From: Oscillospiraceae bacterium
Lineage (GTDB): Bacteria > Bacillota > Clostridia > Oscillospirales > Acutalibacteraceae
Length of the DNA: 64,000 bases
Assembly: GCA_003538135.1 (NCBI GenBank)
Contig: DPOR01000011.1
Location: 439-64,438, forward strand
Direction of reading: 5' to 3'
A program made the position numbers and the translations under genes. This document shows, piece after piece, positions 1 through 7,292 of the stretch (within the stretch, counting starts at the first letter, position 1; each line of letters begins with the position of its first letter). The notes below the pieces were generated by a model. The model worked only from the letters and a program-made list of their open reading frames with translations. It was not told where the DNA came from and did not search any database.

Positions 1-133
1 TTTCATTTCACTTGATGCGAAGCATCAAATATCACAATTCACGAAGTGAATTATTTCACCGTGAGCTTAGCGAGCGATTTCGCTTGATAATTCAGAGATT
101 TTGTAGTATTCTGAATAAAAAGGTGGTATCTGT
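1..133. repeat. Cluster of short GAA-loop palindromes
   Basis: The gene-free start of the window holds several tight palindromes in a row. GATGC-GAA-GCATC lies near 14-26 and TTCAC-GAA-GTGAA near 38-50, followed by related GAGCTTAGCGAGC-type sequence near 63-75. Each would fold as a short stem with a GAA triloop. The cluster ends just before the four-helix-bundle gene. It resembles REP-like intergenic DNA rather than a promoter. An AT-rich stretch at about 90-120 could hold the promoter of the next gene, but no convincing -35/-10 pair is visible. Confidence 0.5.
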
Positions 134-481
134 ATGGCAGAATCAAAGCTTCGCAGTTTGTCTGTGGATTTTTCGGTGAATGTTGTCAAAATGTGTGACG
201 GCATAAAGGGTCATCATTCGTTAGTTAATCAGCTTGAACGCTCCGCAACCTCAATAGGTGCAAACATTCATGAGGCGAATTATGCGCAGAGCAAGGCCGA
301 TTTTGTTGCGAAACTTCAGATTTCGCTCAAGGAATGTTATGAGACTGAATATTGGCTTGAATTATTTATAAAATCCGGAATTTTAGAGCCCGAGACGGCA
401 AAGGTGCTGTATGCTCAATGCGGTACCATAAGAAGACTCCTCATCTCCTCCCTCAACACCGCAAAGGGAACCGCGCAGTAA
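134..481 (+). CDS. Four-helix-bundle protein (S23/IVS family)
   Basis: This 115-residue, almost entirely helical protein matches the four-helix-bundle family first seen encoded inside 23S rRNA intervening sequences and related to the Avd accessory protein of diversity-generating retroelements. The family pattern is visible: an N-terminal LxxxFxxxVxxxC-like helix, the core LVNQLERSATSIGANIHEA around residues 31-50, and KLQISLKECYETEYWL around 63-78. Its molecular role is unknown. The start has GGTGG a few bases upstream. It is followed 17 nt later by a cytidine deaminase, so the two may be cotranscribed. No rRNA or reverse transcriptase is nearby, so this is a free-standing copy. Confidence 0.8.
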   Translation: MAESKLRSLSVDFSVNVVKMCDGIKGHHSLVNQLERSATSIGANIHEANYAQSKADFVAKLQISLKECYETEYWLELFIKSGILEPETAKVLYAQCGTIRRLLISSLNTAKGTAQ

Positions 482-498
482 AACGAAAGGGTGATTCT

Positions 499-876
499 AT
501 GACAACGGAATGGGAAAAATTATATGCCGCCGCGCTTGCCGTCGCAGTGCCGAAGATTATATCGGAGCAGATGTGCTCCGGCGGGGTGGGCGCCGCCGTG
601 CTGACAGAGAACGGAAATGTGTATACGGGCGTTTGTATCGATACTGATTGCTCGCTGGGTATGTGCGCGGAGCGAAACGCGCTGTCAACGATGATAACCA
701 ACGGGGAGTATGCCGCGAAAAAGGTCGTTGCGGTAACAAAAACGGGAGAGATACTGCCTCCGTGCGGAGCCTGCCGTGAATTTATGATGCAGCTCGGCAG
801 CCCGGAGGATACAGAAATCCTCGTTGATTCCGATACCGCCGTGACTTTAAAAGACCTCATGCCGTACCCATATTAA
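499..876 (+). CDS. cdd: Cytidine deaminase
   Basis: This 125-residue zinc hydrolase of pyrimidine salvage deaminates (deoxy)cytidine to (deoxy)uridine. The Zn site is clear: Cys56-Ala-Glu58 in MCAERNA, where Glu is the proton shuttle, and Cys89/Cys92 in PCGAC. The length is right for the tetrameric homopurine-type bacterial enzyme. A longer reading from 418 would overlap the preceding gene. I chose the ATG at 499 because GAAAGG lies about 9 nt upstream and the homology begins there. The gene ends at a shared terminator with the convergent hslO. A related blasticidin-S-deaminase-like specificity cannot be excluded. Confidence 0.85.
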   Translation: MTTEWEKLYAAALAVAVPKIISEQMCSGGVGAAVLTENGNVYTGVCIDTDCSLGMCAERNALSTMITNGEYAAKKVVAVTKTGEILPPCGACREFMMQLGSPEDTEILVDSDTAVTLKDLMPYPY

Positions 877-888
877 AAATAATCATAA

Positions 889-927
889 AAAGCCTCCGCA
901 AGCCTTGTCGCTTACGGAGGTTTTCGT
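889..927. terminator. Bidirectional terminator between cdd and hslO
   Basis: Stem CCTCCG (893-898) pairs with CGGAGG (915-920), with a loop of about 16 nt. It is flanked by T-rich sequence on the + strand (TTTT at 921) and by AAAAA at 887-891, which reads as a T-run on the - strand. It serves convergent genes. Confidence 0.75.
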
Positions 928-1817
928 TACTTATCCTCTTTTGCCCTGCTCTCTTCAAGCAGCCTGTCGATATCCGAGGGCGTGAACACATATTTCTTGT
1001 CGCAGAATTGGCAGCAGACCTCGGTCTGTTCGTCCTCCTTGAGCTTTGCGAGCTCGTCTCTGCCCATGCTTATCAGCGCGCGGGAGACGCGCTCGCGCGA
1101 GCAGTTGCAGCGGTATTCCGGCTCCGACGTGTCGAGCACATCGAGCTTGAACGCGGGAAGCACGGTGCGGCAGACAGTCTCGGGGGACAGTCCCTTGTCA
1201 AGCATCGCCGTCACGGGTTCGATGTCGCCTATGCACTTTTCGACTTTTTCTATAACCGTGTCGTCGGCGGTCGGGAGCAGCTGAATTATAAATCCGCCCG
1301 CCTTTCTTATCGTGAGGTCGGGGTGGACGAGCACACCCAACGCGCAGACGGTCGGTATCTGTTCGCTCGTCGCAAAGTAATTCGTGATGTCCTCGGCAAT
1401 TTCTCCGCTTATTATCGGCACCTGACCGACATACGGCTCTTTAAGCCCGAGGTCCTTTATAACGGTCAAAAAGCCGTCCTTGCCGACTGCGCCGGAAACA
1501 TCCAATTTGCCCTTGTCGTTGAGCGGCAGCTCGACAACGGAGTTCACCGCGTAGCCTCTGACATTGCCTTGACTGTCCGAAGCGGCGAGCACAGTGCCCG
1601 CAGGGCCGTTGCCGTTTATCCTGAGCGTGACTGAGTCGTCTGCGCCTTTTAAGGCGCTGCCCATGAGGCTTGCCGCCGTCAGCAGCCTGCCGAGAGCCGC
1701 CGAAATAACGGCGGATGTGCCGTGAATCTCCTGCGCCCTGTTTACTATATCCGTGGTGTCGGCAGCCATAACGGTTAAAGTGCCGTCCTCGGAAATGCAG
1801 CGTATAAGCTTGCCCAT
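927..1817 (-). CDS. hslO: Redox-regulated chaperone Hsp33
   Basis: Hsp33 is a cytosolic holdase activated by oxidation. Its C-terminal zinc switch releases Zn and forms disulfides under oxidative stress. The 296 residues comprise the N-terminal substrate-binding domain and the C-terminal redox switch. The switch cysteines are visible as Cys237-x-Cys239 (CNCSRERV) and Cys269-x2-Cys272 (CQFC, preceded by an extra Cys268). The length is normal. The gene lies 14 nt behind the methyltransferase gene, and both appear to be in one leftward operon that starts at the yerC-like gene. Identification is secure from the CxC...CxxC pattern and overall sequence. Confidence 0.93.
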   Translation of the reverse strand: MGKLIRCISEDGTLTVMAADTTDIVNRAQEIHGTSAVISAALGRLLTAASLMGSALKGADDSVTLRINGNGPAGTVLAASDSQGNVRGYAVNSVVELPLNDKGKLDVSGAVGKDGFLTVIKDLGLKEPYVGQVPIISGEIAEDITNYFATSEQIPTVCALGVLVHPDLTIRKAGGFIIQLLPTADDTVIEKVEKCIGDIEPVTAMLDKGLSPETVCRTVLPAFKLDVLDTSEPEYRCNCSRERVSRALISMGRDELAKLKEDEQTEVCCQFCDKKYVFTPSDIDRLLEESRAKEDK

Positions 1818-1831
1818 AATTTATCCTCCTG

Positions 1832-2581
1832 TTATTTCCTGCGCCTTGCGGCTATCACCGCGCGCTCGGAATCTTCTCTGACGGGTTCGTTCGTCATGCC
1901 GTCAAATATGTTCTCTGTCTCAAAGCCCGCGCCGTCGAGCCACTTTGAGAGCTCGTCAAGACTGTATGCGCGCTCGCTGAAATCCTCGCTCGTGCGCTCA
2001 TATGTCCCGTCCTCGCGCTCCTCGAAGAAGTCGAGCATGATGTCCACCGTATTTGTCTCTTCGTCAAGGCTGTTCTGCCAGACGCAGAAAACCTCCGGGC
2101 ATTCGTAGACGAACGAATTGTCCGCAAGAATCTCGCGGTGCTTGTATACCGTGTTCACATCGAATATGAACATCCCGCCCGGGCGGATAAACGTTCCGAG
2201 TCGGCGAAATGTCTCCCGCACATCCTCGGGCTCGGTCAGATGATTTATGCTGTCGAGCGTGCAGAGTGCGGCGTCGATTTTTCCGAAAAGGTCGAGATTT
2301 TGCATCTGCTGGCAGAGAAACAGAATGTTCTGCCCCTCCTCAAAAGCCCTGTTCTGCGCCTGAGCGAGCATATCGGGGCTCGAATCAACGCCTATCATTT
2401 CATATCCGCGCGAGGCTATGAGCGAGGTTAAAGTACCCGTGCCGCAGGCGAGATCGAGCACCGTTCCGCTCTCGACCCCATATGAAAGCAGAAGAGCAGA
2501 AAAATGCTCTGCTCTTCTCTCATAATCAACATTTTGCGTCAGCCCGTCATAAAAACGGGCGAAGAATGAATAGTCGCTCAT
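1832..2581 (-). CDS. Class I SAM-dependent methyltransferase
   Basis: The protein is 249 residues from the chosen start. Motif I is intact (VLDLACGTGTLT, about residue 42-53), followed by IGVDSSPDML, which carries the acidic residue for SAM ribose binding. The family is the UbiE/YodH-like methyltransferase_25 group, and the substrate is unknown. An ATG 30 nt upstream would lie inside the preceding gene. The ATG at 2581 lies one base after that gene's TGA, so translational coupling is likely. It sits between the yerC-like regulator and hslO in one operon. No function is implied by context. Confidence 0.8.
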   Translation of the reverse strand: MSDYSFFARFYDGLTQNVDYERRAEHFSALLLSYGVESGTVLDLACGTGTLTSLIASRGYEMIGVDSSPDMLAQAQNRAFEEGQNILFLCQQMQNLDLFGKIDAALCTLDSINHLTEPEDVRETFRRLGTFIRPGGMFIFDVNTVYKHREILADNSFVYECPEVFCVWQNSLDEETNTVDIMLDFFEEREDGTYERTSEDFSERAYSLDELSKWLDGAGFETENIFDGMTNEPVREDSERAVIAARRRK

Positions 2582-2582
2582 G

Positions 2583-2891
2583 TCAGTCTTTTTTCTCTGC
2601 CTCTGCGGCATCTATGCGCTCGAAAATCTTTTCGTATCCGTCGCAGCCGTAGTTGAGAGAGCGGTTGACGCGGCTTATCGTGGCGGTGCTCGCGCCGGTC
2701 TTGCTGACTATCTCGCTGTAGACCTGCTTGTCGCTGAGCATCTTCGCAACAACTATGCGCTGTGAAAGCGCCTTGAGCTCTGTCACCGTACACAGATCCT
2801 CAAAAAAATCGTAGCATTCGTCGATGTTCTCAAGGGCGAGAACCGCCTTGAACAGGAAATCGACGTTGCTGTCCTTCAGCTTGCCGTTCAT
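2583..2891 (-). CDS. YerC/YecD family TrpR-like DNA-binding protein
   Basis: This small protein of 102 residues has a TrpR-superfamily helix-turn-helix. The segment from SQRIVVAKMLSDKQVYSEI to SKTGASTATISRVNRSLNYG is the recognition region. Homologues in Firmicutes (YerC/YecD) are conserved but poorly understood, and no tryptophan operon is present here. The start was set at 2891 because AAAGGAG lies 8-9 nt upstream. The longer frame adds 18 non-homologous residues. A good promoter lies just upstream (2950-2978). It leads an operon with a methyltransferase and hslO. Confidence 0.85.
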   Translation of the reverse strand: MNGKLKDSNVDFLFKAVLALENIDECYDFFEDLCTVTELKALSQRIVVAKMLSDKQVYSEIVSKTGASTATISRVNRSLNYGCDGYEKIFERIDAAEAEKKD

Positions 2892-2949
2892 CAAAGTTTT
2901 ACTCCTTTTGTTTTCTTGATTGGGTTTATCTGTCCCCGTATTCAAGTAT

Positions 2950-2978
2950 ATTTTAGCACACTAAAACTTGAAAGTAAA
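2950..2978 (-). promoter_or_regulatory. Promoter of the yerC-like operon
   Basis: On the - strand there is -35 TTTACT (2978-2973), a 17-nt spacer and -10 TAAAAT (2955-2950). It lies about 60 nt before the start codon at 2891. Confidence 0.6.
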
Positions 2979-2986
2979 GAGTAAAA

Positions 2987-3580
2987 TTAAAGAGTCTGTG
3001 TCTCTACGGAGTTTATAACAACATCCTCGAACGGCTTGTCCGAAGCGTCGCGGCTGACCGAGGCTATCGCATCGACAACATCCATGCCCTCGAACACCTG
3101 ACCGAACACCGTGTGTCTGAAATCGAGCCACGGAGTACCGCCGACCGCCTTGTAGTCCTCAACGGACTCGTCCGTGAACATATCGGGCAGACGCTCCATC
3201 TGCGGAATAAAACGCTCGTCCACAGACGGAGCCTGAACGATAAAGAACTGGCTTCCGTTCGTGTTCGGGCCTGCGTTCGCCATGCACAGCGCTCCCCTGA
3301 GATTGTGGTAGTCGCGGCTGAACTCGTCCTTGAACGGCTTGCCCCAGATGCTCTCTCCGCCTATTCCCTTGCCGAGCGGGTCGCCGCCCTGAATCATGAA
3401 ATCGGGGATAACGCGATGAAAGATAACGCCGTCGTAGTAGCCGTTTTCCGCGTGGGTCGTGAAGTTTTCGACCGCCTTGGGCGCGGCGTCGGGGAAGAGG
3501 ACTACCTTTATGTCGCCCATGTTTGTCTTTATAGTTGCAACGGTGTCGCCCGCTGCGGGCTGTCTTAACTGCTTGCTCAT
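2987..3580 (-). CDS. Cyclophilin-type peptidyl-prolyl cis-trans isomerase
   Basis: This 197-residue protein catalyses cis-trans isomerisation of Xaa-Pro bonds. The cyclophilin fold is shown by TNMGDIKVVLFPDAAPKAVENF (split over residues 19-40), the catalytic FHRVIPDFMIQGGDP segment and the later NGSQFFIV. No signal peptide is present, so it is cytosolic. An insertion around SVDERFIPQMERLPDMFTD is longer than in minimal bacterial cyclophilins. The start overlaps the stop of the serine dehydratase gene as ATGA, so it is the second gene of a two-gene leftward operon. No obvious hairpin follows. Confidence 0.92.
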   Translation of the reverse strand: MSKQLRQPAAGDTVATIKTNMGDIKVVLFPDAAPKAVENFTTHAENGYYDGVIFHRVIPDFMIQGGDPLGKGIGGESIWGKPFKDEFSRDYHNLRGALCMANAGPNTNGSQFFIVQAPSVDERFIPQMERLPDMFTDESVEDYKAVGGTPWLDFRHTVFGQVFEGMDVVDAIASVSRDASDKPFEDVVINSVETQTL

Positions 3581-4812
3581 TTTATTTCCTCCGTAGTTTC
3601 GTTTTTCTTTGCGGGCTTATAGAGCTTGGCAAGTCCGCCCTCGCTCGTCTCGCGGTATATTTTTGAAAGATCCTTGCCTGTCTGATACATGGTTTCTACT
3701 ATCAGATCGAATGAAATCTTTCTTGTGTAGGTCAAAAAGTTTGCAAGGCTCACCGCGTTTATCGCCCTCATCGCGGCGACTGCGTTGCGCTCTATGCAGG
3801 GTACCTGAACAAGCCCCATGACAGGGTCGCAGGTGAGCCCGAGGTGGTGCTCCATCGCAACCTCGGCGGCATATTCTATCTGATCCGTGTCCATGCCGTA
3901 GAGCTCCGCGAGAGCGGCGGACGCCATGGAGCAGGCCGAGCCTATCTCCGCCTGGCAGCCGCATTCCGCTCCGCTTATCGAGGCGTTGGTCTTTATGACG
4001 TTGCCGATGATTCCTGCGGTCGCCAAGGCTCTGCGTATATCCTTTTCGGAGAAGTCGCGCCTGTCCGCCGTGTAGCGCAGAACCGCGGGCAGCACTCCGC
4101 ACGCGCCGCAGGTCGGCGCGGTAACTATCTCGCCGCAGGAGGCATTTTCCTCGCTGACTGCGTAGGCATAGGCGCAGACAAGCCTGTTCTCGCGCGTCTC
4201 CGGGCTCTCGTCCATGTGGTGACGGCTTATGAGCATATGCGCTTTTCTCATTATGCCGAGCCCGCCGGGCAGCTCGCCCTCGGCGGCAAGTCCGCGCTTG
4301 ATGCAGCTGTTCATGACCTCCCAGACGCGGTCGAGATATTGCCAAATCTCAACCCCCTCAAATCTTTCCACGAGGTCGGGAATACGGATGCTCTCTTTTT
4401 TGCAATATTCTTTTATCTGCGCAAAATTTTCAAACGGGTAGACCTCGGGCGGCTCCGCGTCCTTGTGCCCCTCGACCTCTATCGCGCCGCCTCCGACGCT
4501 GAGTACCCTGCGCTTGCCTATGACGTTTCCGTTTTTGCCAAACGCCGTGAAGTCGAGCGTGTTGGGGTGGGGGATATCGGTAGCGGTCAGGTCTAACTTG
4601 ATGTCGAGCGCGCGCGGCGCAAACGTCTCGCGTAGCACGCGGTCGGTGCCGTGCCCCTTGCCTGTCTTTGCGAGCGAGCCGTAGAGCACAGCCTCGTATC
4701 TCTCCGCCGACGGGAATTCGCCGATAAACATTTTTGCGGCCGACTCGGGTCCCATGGTGTGCGAGCTGGACGGGCCGCGCCCTATCCTGTAAATTTCTTT
4801 TATGGATTTCAT
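3577..4812 (-). CDS. L-serine ammonia-lyase, iron-sulfur dependent, single chain
   Basis: The enzyme converts L-serine to pyruvate and ammonia using a [4Fe-4S] cluster. The 411 residues contain both domains that are split as SdaAB/SdaAA in many Firmicutes. The N-terminal beta domain begins IYRIGRGPSSSHTMGP. The C-terminal alpha domain carries the cluster cysteines in TAPTCGACG, GAECGCQ and VPCIERNAV. It is somewhat shorter than the ~455-residue E. coli enzyme. It is translationally coupled to the downstream cyclophilin. The region 4813-4905 upstream is AT-rich and should contain divergent promoters for this gene and the MFS gene. Confidence 0.92.
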   Translation of the reverse strand: MKSIKEIYRIGRGPSSSHTMGPESAAKMFIGEFPSAERYEAVLYGSLAKTGKGHGTDRVLRETFAPRALDIKLDLTATDIPHPNTLDFTAFGKNGNVIGKRRVLSVGGGAIEVEGHKDAEPPEVYPFENFAQIKEYCKKESIRIPDLVERFEGVEIWQYLDRVWEVMNSCIKRGLAAEGELPGGLGIMRKAHMLISRHHMDESPETRENRLVCAYAYAVSEENASCGEIVTAPTCGACGVLPAVLRYTADRRDFSEKDIRRALATAGIIGNVIKTNASISGAECGCQAEIGSACSMASAALAELYGMDTDQIEYAAEVAMEHHLGLTCDPVMGLVQVPCIERNAVAAMRAINAVSLANFLTYTRKISFDLIVETMYQTGKDLSKIYRETSEGGLAKLYKPAKKNETTEEIK

Positions 4813-4905
4813 TTGACTCTCCTGTAAGCCTTTGAAATATATTTCGCGATACCGACTAAGTATATCACATAATACCTATAAACTCAACAACAAAGGCAAA
4901 AGACA

Positions 4906-4933
4906 TTGACAAAAAACGAACGGGTGATATAAT
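4906..4933 (+). promoter_or_regulatory. Promoter of the first MFS gene
   Basis: -35 TTGACA (4906-4911), 16-nt spacer, -10 TATAAT (4928-4933): a consensus vegetative promoter 28 nt before the ATG at 4961. Confidence 0.85.
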
Positions 4934-4960
4934 TTTTTCATCACTGCTTTGGGGGAAATT

Positions 4961-6226
4961 ATGGAGCAACGGGTAGAAAACAAAAAAACGCTTTCGGCGG
5001 GCGTTCTGCTTTTTGTCGCCTGCTGGACGGCATATTGCGCCTCTTATCTCGGGAGAATAAACTACACCGCCGCGCTGACCGCCATAGTTGCCGACGGGGT
5101 GTTTTCAAAGCCCCATGCCGGATTTATCGGCACGGTCTATTTCTTCTGCTACGGGGCGGGTCAGATATTCAGCGGAATACTCGGAGACCGCGTGTCTCCC
5201 TATAAAATGATAGGCGCGGGGCTTGCCGGGACGGTGTGCGCCAATATTATAATGCCGCTGTGCTCGTCGAGCTATATCACCATGAGCATTATCTGGGGAC
5301 TTAACGGAATAGTTCAGTCCATGCTCTGGACGCCCGTGCTCTATATAATAGCCACCGTCCTGCCGGAGGAGCAGCGCAGCCGTGCGTGTCTGCACATAGC
5401 GTCGTCCTTCCCGATAGGCAGCCTGCTCTCCTATGTGATATCTGCGGCGGCGATAAAATTCGCGTCGTGGCATTTTGCGTTTTATATCCCCGCCGGAATA
5501 ATAACCTGCGTGCTGGTCTTTTGGTGTATATGCGCGAAAAAGACCTCGAAAATCCTCGGAAAAGGGGAGAAGCCGTCGCTTCCAGTCCATGAGAATACTG
5601 GTGAAAAAATCTCTCTCGGCAAGCTCTTTATGATTTCCGGCGCGTCGGTCATATGCGTCGGCGTGCTCGTCCAGGGTATGCTGAAGGACGGAGTCAGCTC
5701 ATGGGTACCCACGCTTATTACCGAAAAATATGACGTTTCCGCCTCATTTTCGCTGCTGCTGTCGGCGATTATGCCGATAATCAATCTCAGCGGCGCGTGG
5801 ATAGGAACGAAGCTTTACGAGAAGGTGTTCAGGCACAACGAGGCCGCAACGTCGGCGTTCGGCTTCGCCATGACGCTGATACCGCTGGCGGGCATAGTCT
5901 TTGTCGGCAAATATCCTATCGCCATTTGCGTGATACTCCTGGCGCTGTTTACTACAATAATAGCCGCCATGAACCATCTGCTTATGACGCTCATACCGGT
6001 GCACTTTGCGAAATTCGGGCGCGCATCGACGGTCGGCGGGATATTCAACTGCTGCACATATATAGGCAGCGCGATATCGACCTACGGCTTCGGCGCGGTG
6101 TCCGAAAAATTCGGTTGGACGGCGACGGTTGTTTTTTGGATTATTCTCGGCGTGATAGGCGTCGCGGCGTGTGCTCTGCCGATGCGCCGCTACGCAAGAT
6201 TTGCCAACGGGAGCGATAAGGCGTAA
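4961..6226 (+). CDS. MFS transporter, OPA-like
   Basis: The protein has 421 residues and 12 predicted membrane segments. The N-terminal half has SYLGRINYTAAL in TM1 and the loop motif GILGDRVSPYKMI between TM2 and TM3. This resembles organophosphate/phosphate antiporters of the GlpT/UhpT type, but the substrate cannot be told from sequence. A TTG lies 12 nt upstream in frame. I chose the ATG at 4961 because GGGGGAA (4951-4957) is a strong SD for it. It appears monocistronic with its own promoter. The tRNA genes start about 150 nt after its stop. Confidence 0.8.
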   Translation: MEQRVENKKTLSAGVLLFVACWTAYCASYLGRINYTAALTAIVADGVFSKPHAGFIGTVYFFCYGAGQIFSGILGDRVSPYKMIGAGLAGTVCANIIMPLCSSSYITMSIIWGLNGIVQSMLWTPVLYIIATVLPEEQRSRACLHIASSFPIGSLLSYVISAAAIKFASWHFAFYIPAGIITCVLVFWCICAKKTSKILGKGEKPSLPVHENTGEKISLGKLFMISGASVICVGVLVQGMLKDGVSSWVPTLITEKYDVSASFSLLLSAIMPIINLSGAWIGTKLYEKVFRHNEAATSAFGFAMTLIPLAGIVFVGKYPIAICVILLALFTTIIAAMNHLLMTLIPVHFAKFGRASTVGGIFNCCTYIGSAISTYGFGAVSEKFGWTATVVFWIILGVIGVAACALPMRRYARFANGSDKA

Positions 6227-6314
6227 GTCAACAGCTTTTCTTGATAAAAAATCACAATATCCTATAAAGCGTGTCAAAAAACAGCACGAAGCGCAAAAAA
6301 ATTAAAATTAGGTA

Positions 6315-6346
6315 TTGCAAAACCCGGAATCTTATGTTATTATAAT
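6315..6346 (+). promoter_or_regulatory. Promoter of the tRNA-Asp/tRNA-Thr unit
   Basis: -35 TTGCAA (6315-6320) is followed after 17 nt by TATTAT (6338-6343), which overlaps the better hexamer TATAAT at 6341-6346. It is about 27-30 nt upstream of tRNA-Asp. Confidence 0.65.
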
Positions 6347-6372
6347 GTGCGTTCGGTGAGAGCCGACAAATT

Positions 6373-6449
6373 GGCCCGGTAGCTCAGTTGGTTAGAGCGC
6401 TAGCCTGTCACGCTAGAGGTCGACGGTTCGAGACCGTTCCGGGTCGCCA
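6373..6449 (+). tRNA. tRNA-Asp (GUC)
   Basis: This is a 77-nt cloverleaf with encoded CCA. The acceptor GGCCCGG pairs with CCGGGTC (one G-U pair). The D arm is GCTC...GAGC, the anticodon stem CTAGC/GCTAG with loop CTGTCAC giving anticodon GUC. The T arm GACGG-TTCGAGA-CCGTT is standard. Confidence 0.96.
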
Positions 6450-6452
6450 TTC

Positions 6453-6528
6453 GCTGCTATGGCTCAGGTGGCAGAGCACATCCTTGGTAAGGATGAGGTC
6501 ACCAGTTCGAATCTGGTTAGCAGCTCCA
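6453..6528 (+). tRNA. tRNA-Thr (GGU)
   Basis: This is a 76-nt cloverleaf 3 nt after tRNA-Asp. The acceptor GCTGCTA pairs with TAGCAGC, followed by TCCA, so CCA is encoded. The anticodon stem CATCC/GGATG has loop TTGGTAA, giving anticodon GGU. The T arm is ACCAG-TTCGAAT-CTGGT. It is cotranscribed with tRNA-Asp. Confidence 0.96.
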
Positions 6529-6531
6529 TAA

Positions 6532-6568
6532 AAATCCCCGAAATCAAACGGTTTCGGGGATTTTTACT
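6532..6568 (+). terminator. Terminator of the tRNA operon
   Basis: AATCCCCGAAA (6533-6543) pairs with TTTCGGGGATT (6552-6562), followed by TTTTA. It is a textbook intrinsic terminator. Confidence 0.9.
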
Positions 6569-6599
6569 TTTATAATCGCAGAAACGGCATATAAAAAAC

Positions 6600-6632
6600 A
6601 GCTCCGGGGCAACGGCTTCGGAGCTGCTTTTG
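6600..6632 (+). terminator. Second terminator-like hairpin after the tRNAs
   Basis: AGCTCCG (6600-6606) pairs with CGGAGCT (6619-6625), followed by GCTTTT. It is preceded by a run of A, so it may also work leftward, although no leftward gene ends here. Confidence 0.55.
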
Positions 6633-7292
6633 GACATATACGTCAAATTCTTCGCTGCGAGCGGACGCGTCGCTTTTTAAAAGCTTACTGTTCCCGCAAG
6701 CGATCGTAAAATTCCGAAACGCACTTTATATATAAGCGGCAAGCAATGCGCTGAATCACGCTGTGATTTCCGACGCGTAAAGCGCAAGTACACCGCGTGC
6801 CGCGCACCCGGAGAAAAAGCAATAAATTTTCCTAATCAAAAATTAAGACGACTATTTATCCTCAAAATCGGTCAATTATACTAAGGCTGTTGTATTTTTC
6901 CAATATGGTGATATTATATGATTGATGAAATTCCGAGAACCAATAAAGATAATAACCAACCTCTTCAAAAAGCTCTTAGGTAAATAAGCTTACTCCCTTC
7001 CGCCGCCAAGCAGACCATCCCTTTCAAATATTAAATTATCTTCCCGGCGGAGTTCGCGGGGCGGCGTTTGGTCTGTGCGCCGTCCATTTTGATGCCGAAA
7101 ACCGTACATCTCTTACAGCTGCCGTCGGACTTTTGCCCGGCGGCGGCTTTTTTCTGTGCAGTTATGCACTTTACTTGCCGCCTCGCTTTTAGATTTTTTG
7201 AGCACCTTGCTCTTTTTTTAAAATCTATGGATTTAGCCTGCGCTTTGTGCTAAAATGCCTTTTGTGTGCAATTCTCATTTGGGGGAACAGGG
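6633..7292. other. Gene-free region before the MFS pair
   Basis: This is about 650 nt without a recognisable gene. A 21-codon ORF starts at 6918 (MIDEIPRTNKD...) but has no SD and no family I know. The 6830-7000 part is AT-rich, unlike its surroundings. It ends with a strong intrinsic terminator (7118-7153) with no gene in front of it, which suggests either a small RNA, a leader RNA of the MFS genes, or a decayed gene. I could not assign a riboswitch class. Confidence 0.4.
7118..7153 (+). terminator. Strong terminator without an upstream gene
   Basis: GCTGCCGTCGG (7118-7128) pairs over 11 bp (two G-U) with CCGGCGGCGGC (7137-7147), followed by six T. It lies 140 nt ahead of the MFS start, a position that would suit leader attenuation or termination of a small RNA. 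Confidence 0.8.

Noticed and set aside
134..481. Diversity-generating retroelement or 23S intervening sequence
   Set aside because: The four-helix-bundle protein suggested it, but there is no reverse transcriptase, template repeat or rRNA within reach.
6918..6983. 21-codon frame MIDEIPRTNKD... in the gene-free region
   Set aside because: No SD, no promoter fit and no recognisable family; it is too short to support.
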